From positions 41,653 to 105,652 of the forward strand of contig JAQWSQ010000201.1 in assembly GCA_029243145.1 (NCBI GenBank): a DNA stretch of 64,000 bases. Reading direction: 5' to 3'. Position numbers and translations under genes: made by a program. Source of the DNA: Planctomycetaceae bacterium. GTDB lineage: Bacteria > Planctomycetota > Planctomycetia > Planctomycetales > Planctomycetaceae. Below the pieces are notes generated by a model that was not told where the DNA came from, ran no database searches, and saw only the letters and a program-made list of their open reading frames with translations. Positions 46,099 to 55,643 of the stretch are shown here, piece by piece (the stretch's first letter is position 1; each line of letters begins with the position of its first letter).

Positions 46099-47421
46099 AT
46101 GACTACGAAAAAATCTTCGCTCTCACGGCGTACCTTTATGGCCGGCACTGCCGGTGCGATGTCTTTACCCTTGTTTGTCCCGAAATCGGTTCTCGGAAAT
46201 GCCGAGAATGCGGCTGCCAACGACAAGATTACATTGGGATTCATCGGCGTCGGAAAGATGGCGTACGGTTCTCATATGCCGCATTTTTTGAAAATGCCCG
46301 AAGTGAAAGTGCTCGCCGTTTGTGATGTCGATACGAATCGACGAGAAGCAGCACAGAAACGAGTCAACGATGCTTATGGGAATAAAGACTGCGATGCCTA
46401 CAACGATTATGGAGATCTCTTAGCACGCGATGATATCGACGCGGTCGTCATCGCGACCCCCGACCACTGGCATGCCTTGGTGATTCTCGATGCGGTGAAA
46501 GCCGGCAAAGATATTTATGCCGAGAAGCCGCTGACCAATAATCTCGCCGAAGCGAAGATCGTGATGGATACGGTTAAGAATTCCGAGACTATCTTTCAGA
46601 CCGGTTCCCAGCAACGGGCCGGCGAAAACTTCCGTCATGCCTGCGAACTCGTTCAAAACGGATACCTCGGCAAAATCAGTCGCGTGGAAGTGGGTGTCGG
46701 TGGACCGCCCTCTCCTGACAAACTGCCCGGTGAAGAAATGGAACCGGGACTCGATTGGGAACGCTGGTTGGGACCGGCTCCCATGCGAGAATACAGTTCC
46801 GTCCTCAGCCCGCGAGGTGTCCATAATCATTTCCCGTCTTGGCGTAACTTCCAACCCTACGGCGGTGGTGGCATGACCGACTGGGGCGCGCACCATTTCG
46901 ATATCGCCCAATGGGGTCTCGGCATGGATGAATCGGGACCGGTTGAAATTGTCCCACCGGAAGACCCCAAACGAGGAAACGGCCTCAAATATATCTACGA
47001 CAATGGTGTCGAACTTCTCCACGGCGGTAAAAGTGGTGTCACGTTCTTTGGCTCAGAGGGAGAATTGTTCGTCAATCGCGGAAAGCTCTCCAGCACGCCA
47101 GAAGAGATCGTCAAGATTAAACTGAAAGATGGTGACGTACATCTCTACAAAGCACCGGGTGGTAGTCACGGTGGACATCGCCAAGACTGGATTAACTCCG
47201 TCAAAAGTCGCAAGCAACCGAACTGTCCCATTGAAATCGGTGCTCGCTCGGTGGCGGTCTGTCATCTCGGGAACATCGCCTATCGACATGCGGAAGAACT
47301 GGGAGGCAAGTCGTTGAAATGGGATCCGCAAGAATGGAAGTTTGTTGGCAATGAAGCCGCCAACAAATGGCAAGATTATCCTTACGAACGTCGTGAAGGA
47401 TATGAACTCGCCAAAGTCTGA
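46099..47421 (+). CDS. Gfo/Idh/MocA family oxidoreductase with twin-arginine-like leader
   Basis: This 440-residue protein begins SRRTFMAGTAGAMSLPLFVP, a TAT-type leader. The NAD-binding domain is KITLGFIGVGKMAYGSHMP with VLAVCDVDTNRREAAQKR. IATPDHWHALVILDAVKAGKDIYAEKPLTN has the conserved EKP catalytic Lys. GGGGMTDWGAHHFDIAQWGLGM fits the C-terminal substrate domain. It is probably exported, as many planctomycete members are, and acts on sugars or inositol-like compounds; the substrate is unknown. A terminator follows at 47457. Confidence 0.93.
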   Translation: MTTKKSSLSRRTFMAGTAGAMSLPLFVPKSVLGNAENAAANDKITLGFIGVGKMAYGSHMPHFLKMPEVKVLAVCDVDTNRREAAQKRVNDAYGNKDCDAYNDYGDLLARDDIDAVVIATPDHWHALVILDAVKAGKDIYAEKPLTNNLAEAKIVMDTVKNSETIFQTGSQQRAGENFRHACELVQNGYLGKISRVEVGVGGPPSPDKLPGEEMEPGLDWERWLGPAPMREYSSVLSPRGVHNHFPSWRNFQPYGGGGMTDWGAHHFDIAQWGLGMDESGPVEIVPPEDPKRGNGLKYIYDNGVELLHGGKSGVTFFGSEGELFVNRGKLSSTPEEIVKIKLKDGDVHLYKAPGGSHGGHRQDWINSVKSRKQPNCPIEIGARSVAVCHLGNIAYRHAEELGGKSLKWDPQEWKFVGNEAANKWQDYPYERREGYELAKV

Positions 47422-47456
47422 TTCTCTGTGATGAAGTTGATTATTATTAAATTTCC

Positions 47457-47491
47457 AGCGCGTGCTGAATCAATTCGGCACGCGCTTTCTT
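47457..47491 (+). terminator. Rho-independent terminator after the oxidoreductase gene
   Basis: AGCGCGTGCTGAAT and ATTCGGCACGCGCT pair across a very short loop, giving a 14-bp stem with one G-T pair, followed by TTCTTTT. It lies about 36 bases past the stop codon. Confidence 0.85.
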
Positions 47492-47519
47492 TTCCCAATA
47501 GCGATCCATTTTTGAGGAT

Positions 47520-48758
47520 ATGATGCCGGCGACTTTGAAATATTCTGTACTCTTCATCGCAGCTTTGCTGCTGATCGTGAATCTCTCGGGCTGTGATTCT
47601 ACGCCTTCTGAACAATCTGGTCAGACCGGTAGCACAACCGGGGATGAAAGCGACTCACCGGAGTCTCCTGCGGAGCCAGAACCCGAACTGACTCCCCCCG
47701 TCTTCACAGACGATGAAGTTGCGGAAGCGACCCAGATGGCTACCGATGTGGGCATCTACATTCGTAAGAACGATCAGGATCAGGTCACGGTGCTCGACAC
47801 GGCACGCAATCGCAGTTGGGTGGACGACTATCAATTGCAGGAACTGCTCAAACTGGAATACCTGGAAAATTTGACCGTGGAAGGCCCCGGCGTCACAGAT
47901 CAGGCTGCCGAAGCGATTGCGAAATTACCGCGACTGATATCGCTCACCATGAAGAACACATTGATCAGCGACGCGGGCATCGCCATGTTGGCGGAGGTCA
48001 AAAATCTCAAGATTATTGATTTACGCTTGTCGCCACTGGTGACGAACCAGTCGATGGTAACTTTGGCCGAGATGCCTGCCCTGAAAGCGGTTCGCTTAAG
48101 CGGCGTGACACAGTTGAGCGATGAAGGTGTCGAAACTCTGTTGGCTTTGCCTGAATTGAGCGAACTCGATCTGCGAAATTGCCGCAACGTGACCAATTCC
48201 ACGATTCAAAAATTGATCGACAAAAAGACGCTGCGAACTCTGAAAATCGGTGGAGAATCCATCAATGACGAGACTCTCAGTATCTTGTCTGAAATGACGC
48301 AACTCACCGGCTTGTCACTCGATAACTGTGATATTACCGATAGCGGATTGCCGAAACTCGCAGTGTTGCCATTACGCGACCTGACTGCCTATCAGTGTTC
48401 ATCGATTACCGATCAAGGTGTTGCATTTCTGAAAACATCGGCCCAGTTACAACGACTCACGCTTCGCGATTTGCGAATCACCGGCGCCGTGTTGGCAGAG
48501 TTGCCAAGCCCTGAAAAACTGACCATGCTGAATTTGTCTCAAACCAACTTCGGCGATGAGCAAGCCGAACAACTTGCGAACTTGTCGAATCTTATCGATT
48601 TGAATGTCAGTGAGACTCCATTGACCGATGCGGCCATCACCAGTCTTTCAAAACTGACGAGTCTGAAAAATCTGATGATGACACAAACTCAAATGACAAG
48701 CGACGGCATTGAAAAACTCAAAGCGGCATTGCCCGATTGTTCGATTCGTTCGAACTAA
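47520..48758 (+). CDS. Leucine-rich-repeat lipoprotein
   Basis: The 412-residue protein has a signal peptide with lipobox NLSGC (Cys25), an acidic spacer, then LRR units of roughly 22-25 residues from about residue 110 to the end. Examples are LISLTMKNTLISDAGIAML and LRNCRNVTNSTIQKLIDKKT. They resemble the cysteine-containing or ribonuclease-inhibitor-like LRR type. It is probably anchored to a membrane facing outside and binds an unknown ligand. ATG 47520 or 47523 could start it, with GAGG upstream. A related gene follows immediately. Confidence 0.85.
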   Translation: MMPATLKYSVLFIAALLLIVNLSGCDSTPSEQSGQTGSTTGDESDSPESPAEPEPELTPPVFTDDEVAEATQMATDVGIYIRKNDQDQVTVLDTARNRSWVDDYQLQELLKLEYLENLTVEGPGVTDQAAEAIAKLPRLISLTMKNTLISDAGIAMLAEVKNLKIIDLRLSPLVTNQSMVTLAEMPALKAVRLSGVTQLSDEGVETLLALPELSELDLRNCRNVTNSTIQKLIDKKTLRTLKIGGESINDETLSILSEMTQLTGLSLDNCDITDSGLPKLAVLPLRDLTAYQCSSITDQGVAFLKTSAQLQRLTLRDLRITGAVLAELPSPEKLTMLNLSQTNFGDEQAEQLANLSNLIDLNVSETPLTDAAITSLSKLTSLKNLMMTQTQMTSDGIEKLKAALPDCSIRSN

Positions 48759-48805
48759 TTCAACTGTCTGAACTCAACCTGTTAGCAATATGCATCGAGA
48801 AAATT

Positions 48806-49684
48806 ATGCGACTCTTTATCTGTATTTATCTATGTGTCGTCTTGTCTCTTGCGGGATGTTCGGACAAAAAAGAGTCTAAGGCGACGGAAGACGACTCCTA
48901 TTCACCGCCCGTGTTGGAAGCTCCCGCGAAGGATATGACCCGTGAGATGTCCGTCGAAGAACTCATGGAAAAACTCGGCGTGGGTGAACGCGGACAAGCT
49001 CAAAAAATTGGTGGCAAGATTCGCAAGGTGAGTCTGGTCCAGACCAATGTGAAAGATCTTTCGCCACTGAAAGGTCTCGATCTGATTATGCTGGATCTTA
49101 CCTTTTGTCAGATAGAAGATTTGTCACCACTGGAAGGGATGCCTCTCGAAGAACTCTATCTCGAAGAGACCGAGATTACTGATGAATCACTCGCACCACT
49201 CGCGGACATGCCGTTGAAGATACTTTATCTCGGCAATACCGAAGTGACCAATATCGCTCCGCTCTCCGGCTTGCCGCTCACACAATTGAATCTCCTTGAT
49301 GCTCCCATCACATCGATTCAGGGGATCGAGAAGATGCCTTTGCAAACTTTGTGGGTGCCGGGCACAAACGTCTCTGACCTCACTCCGTTGAAGGGGACTC
49401 AATTGCAATCGCTTGATATCGCCCGTTCCAAAGTAATTTCCCTTGCGCCACTGGCCGGCATGACGACCTTACAACGACTCAACATGGAAGCCGTCGAAGT
49501 GACCGACCTCACCCCGTTGGAAGGCTTGCCATTGACCCGCTTGATCTTCAATCCCGCCAAGATTGAAAAGGGTCTGGATATGGTGCGTAACATGCCATCG
49601 TTACAGGAAGTGGGTCTCGACTTTGATTCCAAAATGCCTCCCGCCGAATTCTGGGCGAAGTATGACGCGGGCGAATTTCAGTAA
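48806..49684 (+). CDS. Leucine-rich-repeat lipoprotein, second of a pair
   Basis: From ATG 48806 the 292-residue protein has signal peptide MRLFICIYLCVVLSLAGC (lipobox Cys18). LRR units of about 20 residues follow, such as IEDLSPLEGMPLEELYLEET and LKILYLGNTEVTNIAPLSGL, which are shorter and more regular than in the neighbour. It is probably a lipid-anchored ligand-binding protein. It begins 47 bases after the first LRR lipoprotein gene, so the two form a likely two-gene unit from ancient duplication or recruitment. Confidence 0.85.
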   Translation: MRLFICIYLCVVLSLAGCSDKKESKATEDDSYSPPVLEAPAKDMTREMSVEELMEKLGVGERGQAQKIGGKIRKVSLVQTNVKDLSPLKGLDLIMLDLTFCQIEDLSPLEGMPLEELYLEETEITDESLAPLADMPLKILYLGNTEVTNIAPLSGLPLTQLNLLDAPITSIQGIEKMPLQTLWVPGTNVSDLTPLKGTQLQSLDIARSKVISLAPLAGMTTLQRLNMEAVEVTDLTPLEGLPLTRLIFNPAKIEKGLDMVRNMPSLQEVGLDFDSKMPPAEFWAKYDAGEFQ

Positions 49685-49803
49685 GAGATTGTGAGAGAAC
49701 TCTTGAATCCTGAAACCGCCTCTTGAGATTCCATCAAAATCCCTGCATGATTGAGGGTGTGGAAGCACTCTCCCCCCCCCATCCTCACCGGGAACCTGTC
49801 ATC

Positions 49804-51441
49804 ATGCGCCGGATTTTATTCACATTGGCTCTGTTGGTCTCCATCGGTAGCTCACATCATCATCTCTCTGCTGCTGAAAAGAACACGTTCGATCTGACGC
49901 TCCGCTCGCGCGTGCCGGCCGATGCCAAGAGTGGTCTCTATCATCATCAGTTTGAGGAACAAGAATGGAACCCGGCAGAGACGGCGATCGTTGTCTGCGA
50001 CATGTGGGATTTGCACCACTGTTACAATGCCGTCCAGCGAGAGACCGAGATGGCTCCTCGCATGAATCGTCTGCTCAAGGAGGCTCGCAATTCGGGCGCG
50101 ACCATCATTCATTCTCCCAGTAGTTGTATGGCTTTCTATGAGGATCACCCTGCTCGCCAACGAGCCAAGTCGATCGTGAAGGTGGGTAATCTCCCTGAAA
50201 AAATTGGCGAGTGGTGTCATCAGATCCCTGCCGAGGAGCGAGGCGTCTACCCCATCGATCAAACCGACGGCGGTGAAGACGACGATCCCGTTGAGCATGC
50301 TAAATGGGCCAAAAAGCTGGAAGCGAAAGGGCTCAATCCCCGCGCTCCGTGGACTCGTCAAACCGACATGCTCACTATCGATAACGACCTCGATTTCATC
50401 AGCGACAACGGCGAAGAAATCTGGTCGATTCTGGAAAGAAACAAACTCAAAAATGTGATGCTCGTCGGCGTACACACCAACATGTGCGTTCTTGGACGTC
50501 CATTCGGTTTGCGCCAGATGGCACAGAACGGTAAGAACGTCGTCCTCGTTCGCGACATGACTGACACGATGTACAATCCAGGTGCTTGGCCGTATGTCTC
50601 TCACTTCACGGGGACGGATCTCATCGTTGAGCATATCGAAAAGTTCGTTTGTCCAACCGTCACCTCGGCGATGATCATTGGTGGAGACGAATTTCGTTTT
50701 CAGAACGACAAACGCCCTCACTTGGCCGTCGTGATTGCCGAAGATGAATATCGGACGAACGAAACATTGCTCCCGTTCGTTACGCAGACTCTCGGGAAAA
50801 AATTTCGGACCACAATTCTGCACGGTAGCAAAACTGAACGGAACAACATTCCTAATTTGCATCTGATCGACGATGCCGACGTGTTGATGATCAGCGTGCG
50901 ACGGCGCCCATTGCCTGCCGAGCAATTATCACATATTCAAGACTTTGAAGCTGCCGGAAAACCGATGATCGGCATTCGTACGGCCTCGCATCCGTTCCAT
51001 CTGCGCAAAAAACCGGCTCCCGAAGGTCTCGCCGATTGGCCAACATTTGATGCCGATGTCTGGGGTGGGAATTACTCAAACCATTATGGTAACGGCCCTG
51101 TGACGAAAGTTTCGGTTGCTGCCGGGGCATCAGATCACGCGATGCTGAAGTCTGTTGATGTCGATACGATGACTAGCAAAGGTTCGTTGTACGTCGTGCG
51201 GCCTCTCGCCAAGAAGGCCACACCGATTCTGATGGGTGCGATTCCTGATAAGGAACCAGAACCCATCGCCTGGACGAACATCCGAAAGAACGGCGGCAAA
51301 TCGTTTTATACGTCACTCGGATACATCGGAAACTTCGAACAGCCCGCGTTCGTTCAGTTTCTGGCCAACGCAGTTCATTGGGCTGTCGGTTTGCCGACTC
51401 CAGCCAACATCAAGAATCCCACCTCCACTGTCAAAGAGTGA
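49804..51441 (+). CDS. Isochorismatase-like and ThuA-like domain fusion, secreted
   Basis: The 545-residue protein has a signal peptide (MRRILFTLALLVSIGSS). The N-terminal half is an isochorismatase-like cysteine hydrolase: TAIVVCDMWDLHHC with the catalytic Asp, a central region, then LVGVHTNMCVLGRPFGLRQM with the catalytic Cys. The C-terminal half, from about residue 310, resembles a ThuA/trehalose-utilisation glutamine-amidotransferase-like domain (HLAVVIAEDEYRTNETLLPF, FLANAVHWAVGLP). It may act on a sugar-derived amide or cyclic compound, but the substrate is not known. The next gene starts 10 bases downstream, so they are a transcriptional unit. Confidence 0.8.
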   Translation: MRRILFTLALLVSIGSSHHHLSAAEKNTFDLTLRSRVPADAKSGLYHHQFEEQEWNPAETAIVVCDMWDLHHCYNAVQRETEMAPRMNRLLKEARNSGATIIHSPSSCMAFYEDHPARQRAKSIVKVGNLPEKIGEWCHQIPAEERGVYPIDQTDGGEDDDPVEHAKWAKKLEAKGLNPRAPWTRQTDMLTIDNDLDFISDNGEEIWSILERNKLKNVMLVGVHTNMCVLGRPFGLRQMAQNGKNVVLVRDMTDTMYNPGAWPYVSHFTGTDLIVEHIEKFVCPTVTSAMIIGGDEFRFQNDKRPHLAVVIAEDEYRTNETLLPFVTQTLGKKFRTTILHGSKTERNNIPNLHLIDDADVLMISVRRRPLPAEQLSHIQDFEAAGKPMIGIRTASHPFHLRKKPAPEGLADWPTFDADVWGGNYSNHYGNGPVTKVSVAAGASDHAMLKSVDVDTMTSKGSLYVVRPLAKKATPILMGAIPDKEPEPIAWTNIRKNGGKSFYTSLGYIGNFEQPAFVQFLANAVHWAVGLPTPANIKNPTSTVKE

Positions 51442-51451
51442 AAGTCCCGCC

Positions 51452-54400
51452 ATGCGACTGATTTGTTTTATCACTTCTCTCGTGTTTTCCTGCGCTCTGT
51501 TTGTCTCGGCACAGGATCCGACGATTGCCCCACCCAATGCAGACGCCTATCAGGAATGGACTCTCATGAGGGTTCCCGGTACTTGGGATGAAAATTCGGG
51601 TGGCGACCTGCGCGAGTACGATGGATTTGCCTGGTATCGTTGCACGTTGCGACTCCCCGGTAACTGGGAAAAAGGAAACGATGTCGAGCTATTCGTGCCG
51701 AAAGTGGATAACGCACACGAAGCATATTTTAACGGCGTGAAAATCGGCGGCGCGGGCAAATTTCCTCCCGCCTACGAAAGTGGACTCGCGCAAGAAAATA
51801 CCTACAAGATACCTGAGTCGGCCAAGCATCGTGGCAAAGACAATATCATTGCGATTCGTGTCTTTGACCATGATGGACGTGGAGGTTTCAAATCGGTAGC
51901 ACCCTTGCTGAAAAAGGGAGACCAGGCCATCAATCTCGATGGGCGCTGGGAATTCCGTTTGGGTGATGATGTCAAATGGGCCAAGGGACCGATTGAAGTC
52001 ACTGCAGCAGCCGAGTATTGGCGCGTCTTTTCTTGGGAAGAAGCACTCGCCAACGCGGCGGGTACTGATCCCCCGTTACCGCCCGCAGAAGCGATTAAGA
52101 CGTTCACCGTCCCGGAAGATCTCGAACTTGAATTTGTACTCGCTGAGCCGCAAGTGCAACAGCCGCTATTCATGAACTTCGACGAGCGAGGGCGATTGTG
52201 GGTCATGAACTATCGACAGTATCCCGATCCAGCGGGGCTTAAGATGGTCAGCCGGGATGATTTTTGGCGTTCGGTGTATGACAAACTTCCCAAACCACCG
52301 CCGCATCATACTCCGGGAGCTGACCGTATTACGATTCATGAAGACACCAATGGTGATGGCAAATATGACAAGCATAAAACCTTCATCGACGGATTGAGCA
52401 TTGCGTCTTCTTTTGTCAAAGGACGTGGTGGTGTGTACGTTTTGAATCCTCCTTACTTATTGTTCTACCCAGACGCAGACAATAACGACGTTCCCGATGG
52501 GGATCCTGAAGTTCTGCTGCAAGGATTCGGAATGGAAGATACCCACTCGGTTGCCAACTCATTGCGTTGGGGACCGGATGGTTGGTTGTACGCCGGGCAA
52601 GGGAGTACGGTTTCGGGAAACATTCGCAAGCCGGGCGACGATAAACACGCGATCCATTCCATGGGTCAGTTGATCTGGAGATATCATCCCGAAAAGAAAG
52701 TCTATGAAGTCTTCGCAGAAGGTGGCGGCAACACCTTCGGAGTCGAACTCGATTCTCAGGGACGCATCTTCTCTGGCCATAACGGCGGAGATACTCGCGG
52801 TTTTCATTATGTTCAAGGAGGATATTATCGAAAAGGATTCGGCAAGCACGGACCACTTTCCAATCCCTATACTTTCGGCTACTTCGCCCATATGACACAT
52901 CATAGTGTGGCTCGCTTCACACATAACTTCGTGATTTATGACGGGGTTCCTGGCTGGTCGCAAACACTTCCCGAGAAATATCATGGCAAGTTGTTTGGGG
53001 TCGAGCCGATGCAAGGTCAGGTCGTCATGTCCTCGTTTGAACCGGAAGGATCGACTTTTAAAACCGAAGACATCAGCCGCCCGATTCTCTCAGAAGATCG
53101 CCGTTTTCGACCGGTCGATATAAAAGTGGGCCCTGATGGTGCGATTTATGTGGCCGATTTTTATGAACCGCAGATCAGTCATCGTGAACACTTTGCGGGT
53201 CAAATCGATCGAACAAACGGTCGCGTTGTCCGGTTGAAAGCCAAAGGCTCAACGCCGCTTCCCCCCTTCGATATGAACAAAGTCGACAGTACGGGGTTGG
53301 TGAAGACCTTACTCAAGGGGAATCGATGGTTCCGTCAGGCAGCACTTCGTCTGCTTGCCGACCGACAGGATAAAAGTGTCTTACCGCAACTCAAACAACT
53401 CATTGCCAGTTTGGGAGAAAAGACTCCCGTCGATTTTGTATGGGCAGTCTATCAATTGGGTGGACTGACCGACGAATACGCTGGAGAGTTACTGATGCAC
53501 GCCAATCCGTATGTCCGCTTATGGACAGTACGCTTGTTGGCCGATGAAAACAAAGTCTCTCCCCCCATCGCCTATAAACTCGCCGATCTTGCGCGGAGCG
53601 AACCAAATGTGGAAGTTCGCAGCCAACTGGCTTGCTCGGCAAAACGCCTTCCCGCCGATCAGGCTTTGCCGATCATCGTAAATCTTCTCGGTCATCAAGA
53701 AGACGCCGACGACCTTCATATGCCGCTGTTGTTATGGTGGGCTTTGGAAGACAAATCAGACACGGATGGCAAAGATGTCGTTAACCTGTTTGAAGACAAA
53801 ATCTTCTGGAAGAATCGCATCGTTGCCGAGGCCATTACCGAGCGATTGATGCGACGCTTTGCGCTCTCGGGAACTCGTCAGGAATTAGTTCTGGCGGCAC
53901 GCTTACTCGCTCTGGCCCCCGATAAACAATCACAAGGGAAGTTGTTGGCCGGTTTCGAGGAAGCCTTCAAAGGGCGATCTTTGTCTGGTTTGCCTGACGA
54001 ACTGACCGCGGCACTCACTAAGGCGGGTGGTGGTTCTTTGGCATTACAGATTCGACAAGGTAACGCAGAGGCGATTGCCACCGGACTGCAACAAATTGCC
54101 GATGAGAAAACGGCAAAAGCAGATCGTGTGGAATTGGTGAAAACATTTGGTGAAATCGAGCAAGCGAATGCTCTGCCCGTCCTGCTCACTTTATTGGAGT
54201 CGGCACAAGAGACCGAACTTCTGGCGGCCACACTTTCTGCGGTACAAAGTTATTCCGACGCAAAAATTGGAACCGCCATTATCAATCGGTATGACGATCT
54301 TAATGCCGATGCTCGCGAAGTTGCTCAGGCTGTTCTATCGAGCCGAAAAGCATGGAGCCTGCAATTGTTACAAGCCGTCTCCGAGGGACGCATCGACAAA

Positions 54401-54973
54401 ACGTCGCTACCACTCGATATCGTTCGCAAAATGACGATTCATAATGATCCCCAGTTGTCGCAGTTGATTACTCAACAGTGGCAGGATTTGGAAGGTGCAT
54501 CGTCTGCCGAGATGCAGCAGCAAATTCAGAAAGTCTCGACACTCATCAAAGGTGATTCGGGCGATCCCTACAAAGGGAAAGTTCTCTTCAAAGGAAGTTG
54601 TGGGAAATGCCATCTCTTGTATGGAGAAGGAGGCCGCATCGGTCCCGATCTCACCTCTTACAAACGAGACGACACATTACGAATCCTTCTTAATGTGGTG
54701 AACCCATCTGCTGAAGTTCGCGAAGGGTTTGAAACGGTCTCGGTAATCACAGACGATGGTCGTGTTCTGAACGGGTTTCTGGCCGACCAGGATAATCGGG
54801 TCGTCGTGATCCGCGGAGCCGACGGGCAATCTGTGACGGTCTCCCGTGATGAGATCGACGAGATGGTGCCTCAGAAGAAATCGCTGATGCCCGAAGGGTT
54901 ACTCTCGAAAATGAGTGATCAGGAAATTCGCGATTTGTTCGCATATCTCCGTGGCTCTCAACCAATCAATTAA
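51452..54973 (+). CDS. PVC-type HEAT-repeat membrane-bound dehydrogenase with cytochrome c
   Basis: This 1173-residue protein has a signal peptide, then a GH2-like sugar-binding beta-sandwich (about residues 30-170, DGFAWYRCTLRLPGNW). A PQQ-like/sorbosone-dehydrogenase-type propeller follows (about 200-590, FDERGRLWVMNYRQYPDP, SLRWGPDGWLYAGQG), then HEAT-like repeats and a C-terminal cytochrome c with CGKCH near residue 1050. It matches the planctomycete-verrucomicrobial family often called PVC dehydrogenases, thought to oxidise sugars in the periplasm and pass electrons to the attached haem. EF-hand-like DTNGDGKYDKHKTF is present. The start is at 51452; an upstream in-frame start lies inside the previous gene. 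Confidence 0.9.
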   Translation: MRLICFITSLVFSCALFVSAQDPTIAPPNADAYQEWTLMRVPGTWDENSGGDLREYDGFAWYRCTLRLPGNWEKGNDVELFVPKVDNAHEAYFNGVKIGGAGKFPPAYESGLAQENTYKIPESAKHRGKDNIIAIRVFDHDGRGGFKSVAPLLKKGDQAINLDGRWEFRLGDDVKWAKGPIEVTAAAEYWRVFSWEEALANAAGTDPPLPPAEAIKTFTVPEDLELEFVLAEPQVQQPLFMNFDERGRLWVMNYRQYPDPAGLKMVSRDDFWRSVYDKLPKPPPHHTPGADRITIHEDTNGDGKYDKHKTFIDGLSIASSFVKGRGGVYVLNPPYLLFYPDADNNDVPDGDPEVLLQGFGMEDTHSVANSLRWGPDGWLYAGQGSTVSGNIRKPGDDKHAIHSMGQLIWRYHPEKKVYEVFAEGGGNTFGVELDSQGRIFSGHNGGDTRGFHYVQGGYYRKGFGKHGPLSNPYTFGYFAHMTHHSVARFTHNFVIYDGVPGWSQTLPEKYHGKLFGVEPMQGQVVMSSFEPEGSTFKTEDISRPILSEDRRFRPVDIKVGPDGAIYVADFYEPQISHREHFAGQIDRTNGRVVRLKAKGSTPLPPFDMNKVDSTGLVKTLLKGNRWFRQAALRLLADRQDKSVLPQLKQLIASLGEKTPVDFVWAVYQLGGLTDEYAGELLMHANPYVRLWTVRLLADENKVSPPIAYKLADLARSEPNVEVRSQLACSAKRLPADQALPIIVNLLGHQEDADDLHMPLLLWWALEDKSDTDGKDVVNLFEDKIFWKNRIVAEAITERLMRRFALSGTRQELVLAARLLALAPDKQSQGKLLAGFEEAFKGRSLSGLPDELTAALTKAGGGSLALQIRQGNAEAIATGLQQIADEKTAKADRVELVKTFGEIEQANALPVLLTLLESAQETELLAATLSAVQSYSDAKIGTAIINRYDDLNADAREVAQAVLSSRKAWSLQLLQAVSEGRIDKTSLPLDIVRKMTIHNDPQLSQLITQQWQDLEGASSAEMQQQIQKVSTLIKGDSGDPYKGKVLFKGSCGKCHLLYGEGGRIGPDLTSYKRDDTLRILLNVVNPSAEVREGFETVSVITDDGRVLNGFLADQDNRVVVIRGADGQSVTVSRDEIDEMVPQKKSLMPEGLLSKMSDQEIRDLFAYLRGSQPIN

Positions 54974-55045
54974 GTCTTGAAGGGCGTTTTTTTTCAGCGT
55001 TTTTCAAACTCACATTTCCGAACACTCAACCGCCGTTTCAAGATG

Positions 55046-55134
55046 TCAAGATTCGGTGAATGGGGGACACACCTTGACCGAATGTTGACCAAATCTTGAA
55101 CCAAATGTTGCCGAATCTTGATTCCGAATCTTCC
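55046..55134. repeat. Cluster of CCGAATCTTGA-like repeats
   Basis: Five direct copies follow one another from 55078 (CCGAATGTTGA, CCAAATCTTGA, CCAAATGTTG, CCGAATCTTGA, CCGAATCTTCC), with an inverted copy TCAAGATTCGG at 55046. Spacing is 10-13 bases. It may be a regulator binding array or degenerate tandem repeat. Confidence 0.65.
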
Positions 55135-55441
55135 ATACTCTTGAGCAAGTTGTTAACTCCCTTCGATTTGTGTCGATTGCATTGTCTTGAAGAGATACTG
55201 CTTTTTCTTTGGACGCATCTTCTACGTCACGCGAGATCGCCTCCTTTCTCACGTTGCAGCGGTCGTCATTCTTGAACACGCTATCGAGTTGTGATGACGT
55301 TCAAATTGCCAAAGATCGAATCGCCGTCAGGCGAACCACGAACGCTAACTCTGGTAGCGCGAGCTTGGCAAGACGAGTTTTGAGAGATCATTTTTGACGC
55401 AAAGAGGCATAAGTAACGCAAAGGGAGAAAAAAAGTCGTAG

Positions 55442-55461
55442 CTGCGTTCGCAAGAACGCAG
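55442..55461. repeat. Perfect 8-bp hairpin with GCAA tetraloop
   Basis: CTGCGTTC and GAACGCAG flank GCAA, a GNRA-type loop. No T-run follows, so it is not a terminator. It lies upstream of the DUF2007 gene in a region of degenerate repeats. Confidence 0.7.
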
Positions 55462-55643
55462 GGAATGATCTCCACCGCAGAGTTCGCTGAGGACGCGGAG
55501 AAGTTACGGTGGGATTGGTTTAGGACGGTATGAGCCCCAGAGATTGAACGTCTTTATTTTCTTGGACTCTGGCTGCGAGAGGATTATTCTATCTCCATCC
55601 ATTTTGGAAACTTCGCCTCGATATTGACTCCTGTGGAAACATT

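Larger units (their letters stand above)
54974..55643. other. Repeat-bearing intergenic region
   Basis: About 670 bases without a gene. It holds the CCGAATCTTGA-type repeat cluster (55046-55134), degenerate GACGCAAAG and GTAACGCAAAG words near 55396-55423, a perfect hairpin at 55442-55461 and a purine-rich stretch resembling repeats common between planctomycete genes. No open frame looks real. Confidence 0.55.

Noticed and set aside
49852..50925. 357-codon minus-strand frame opposite the isochorismatase/ThuA gene
   Set aside because: The plus strand is plainly coding with domain motifs; the reverse frame has none.
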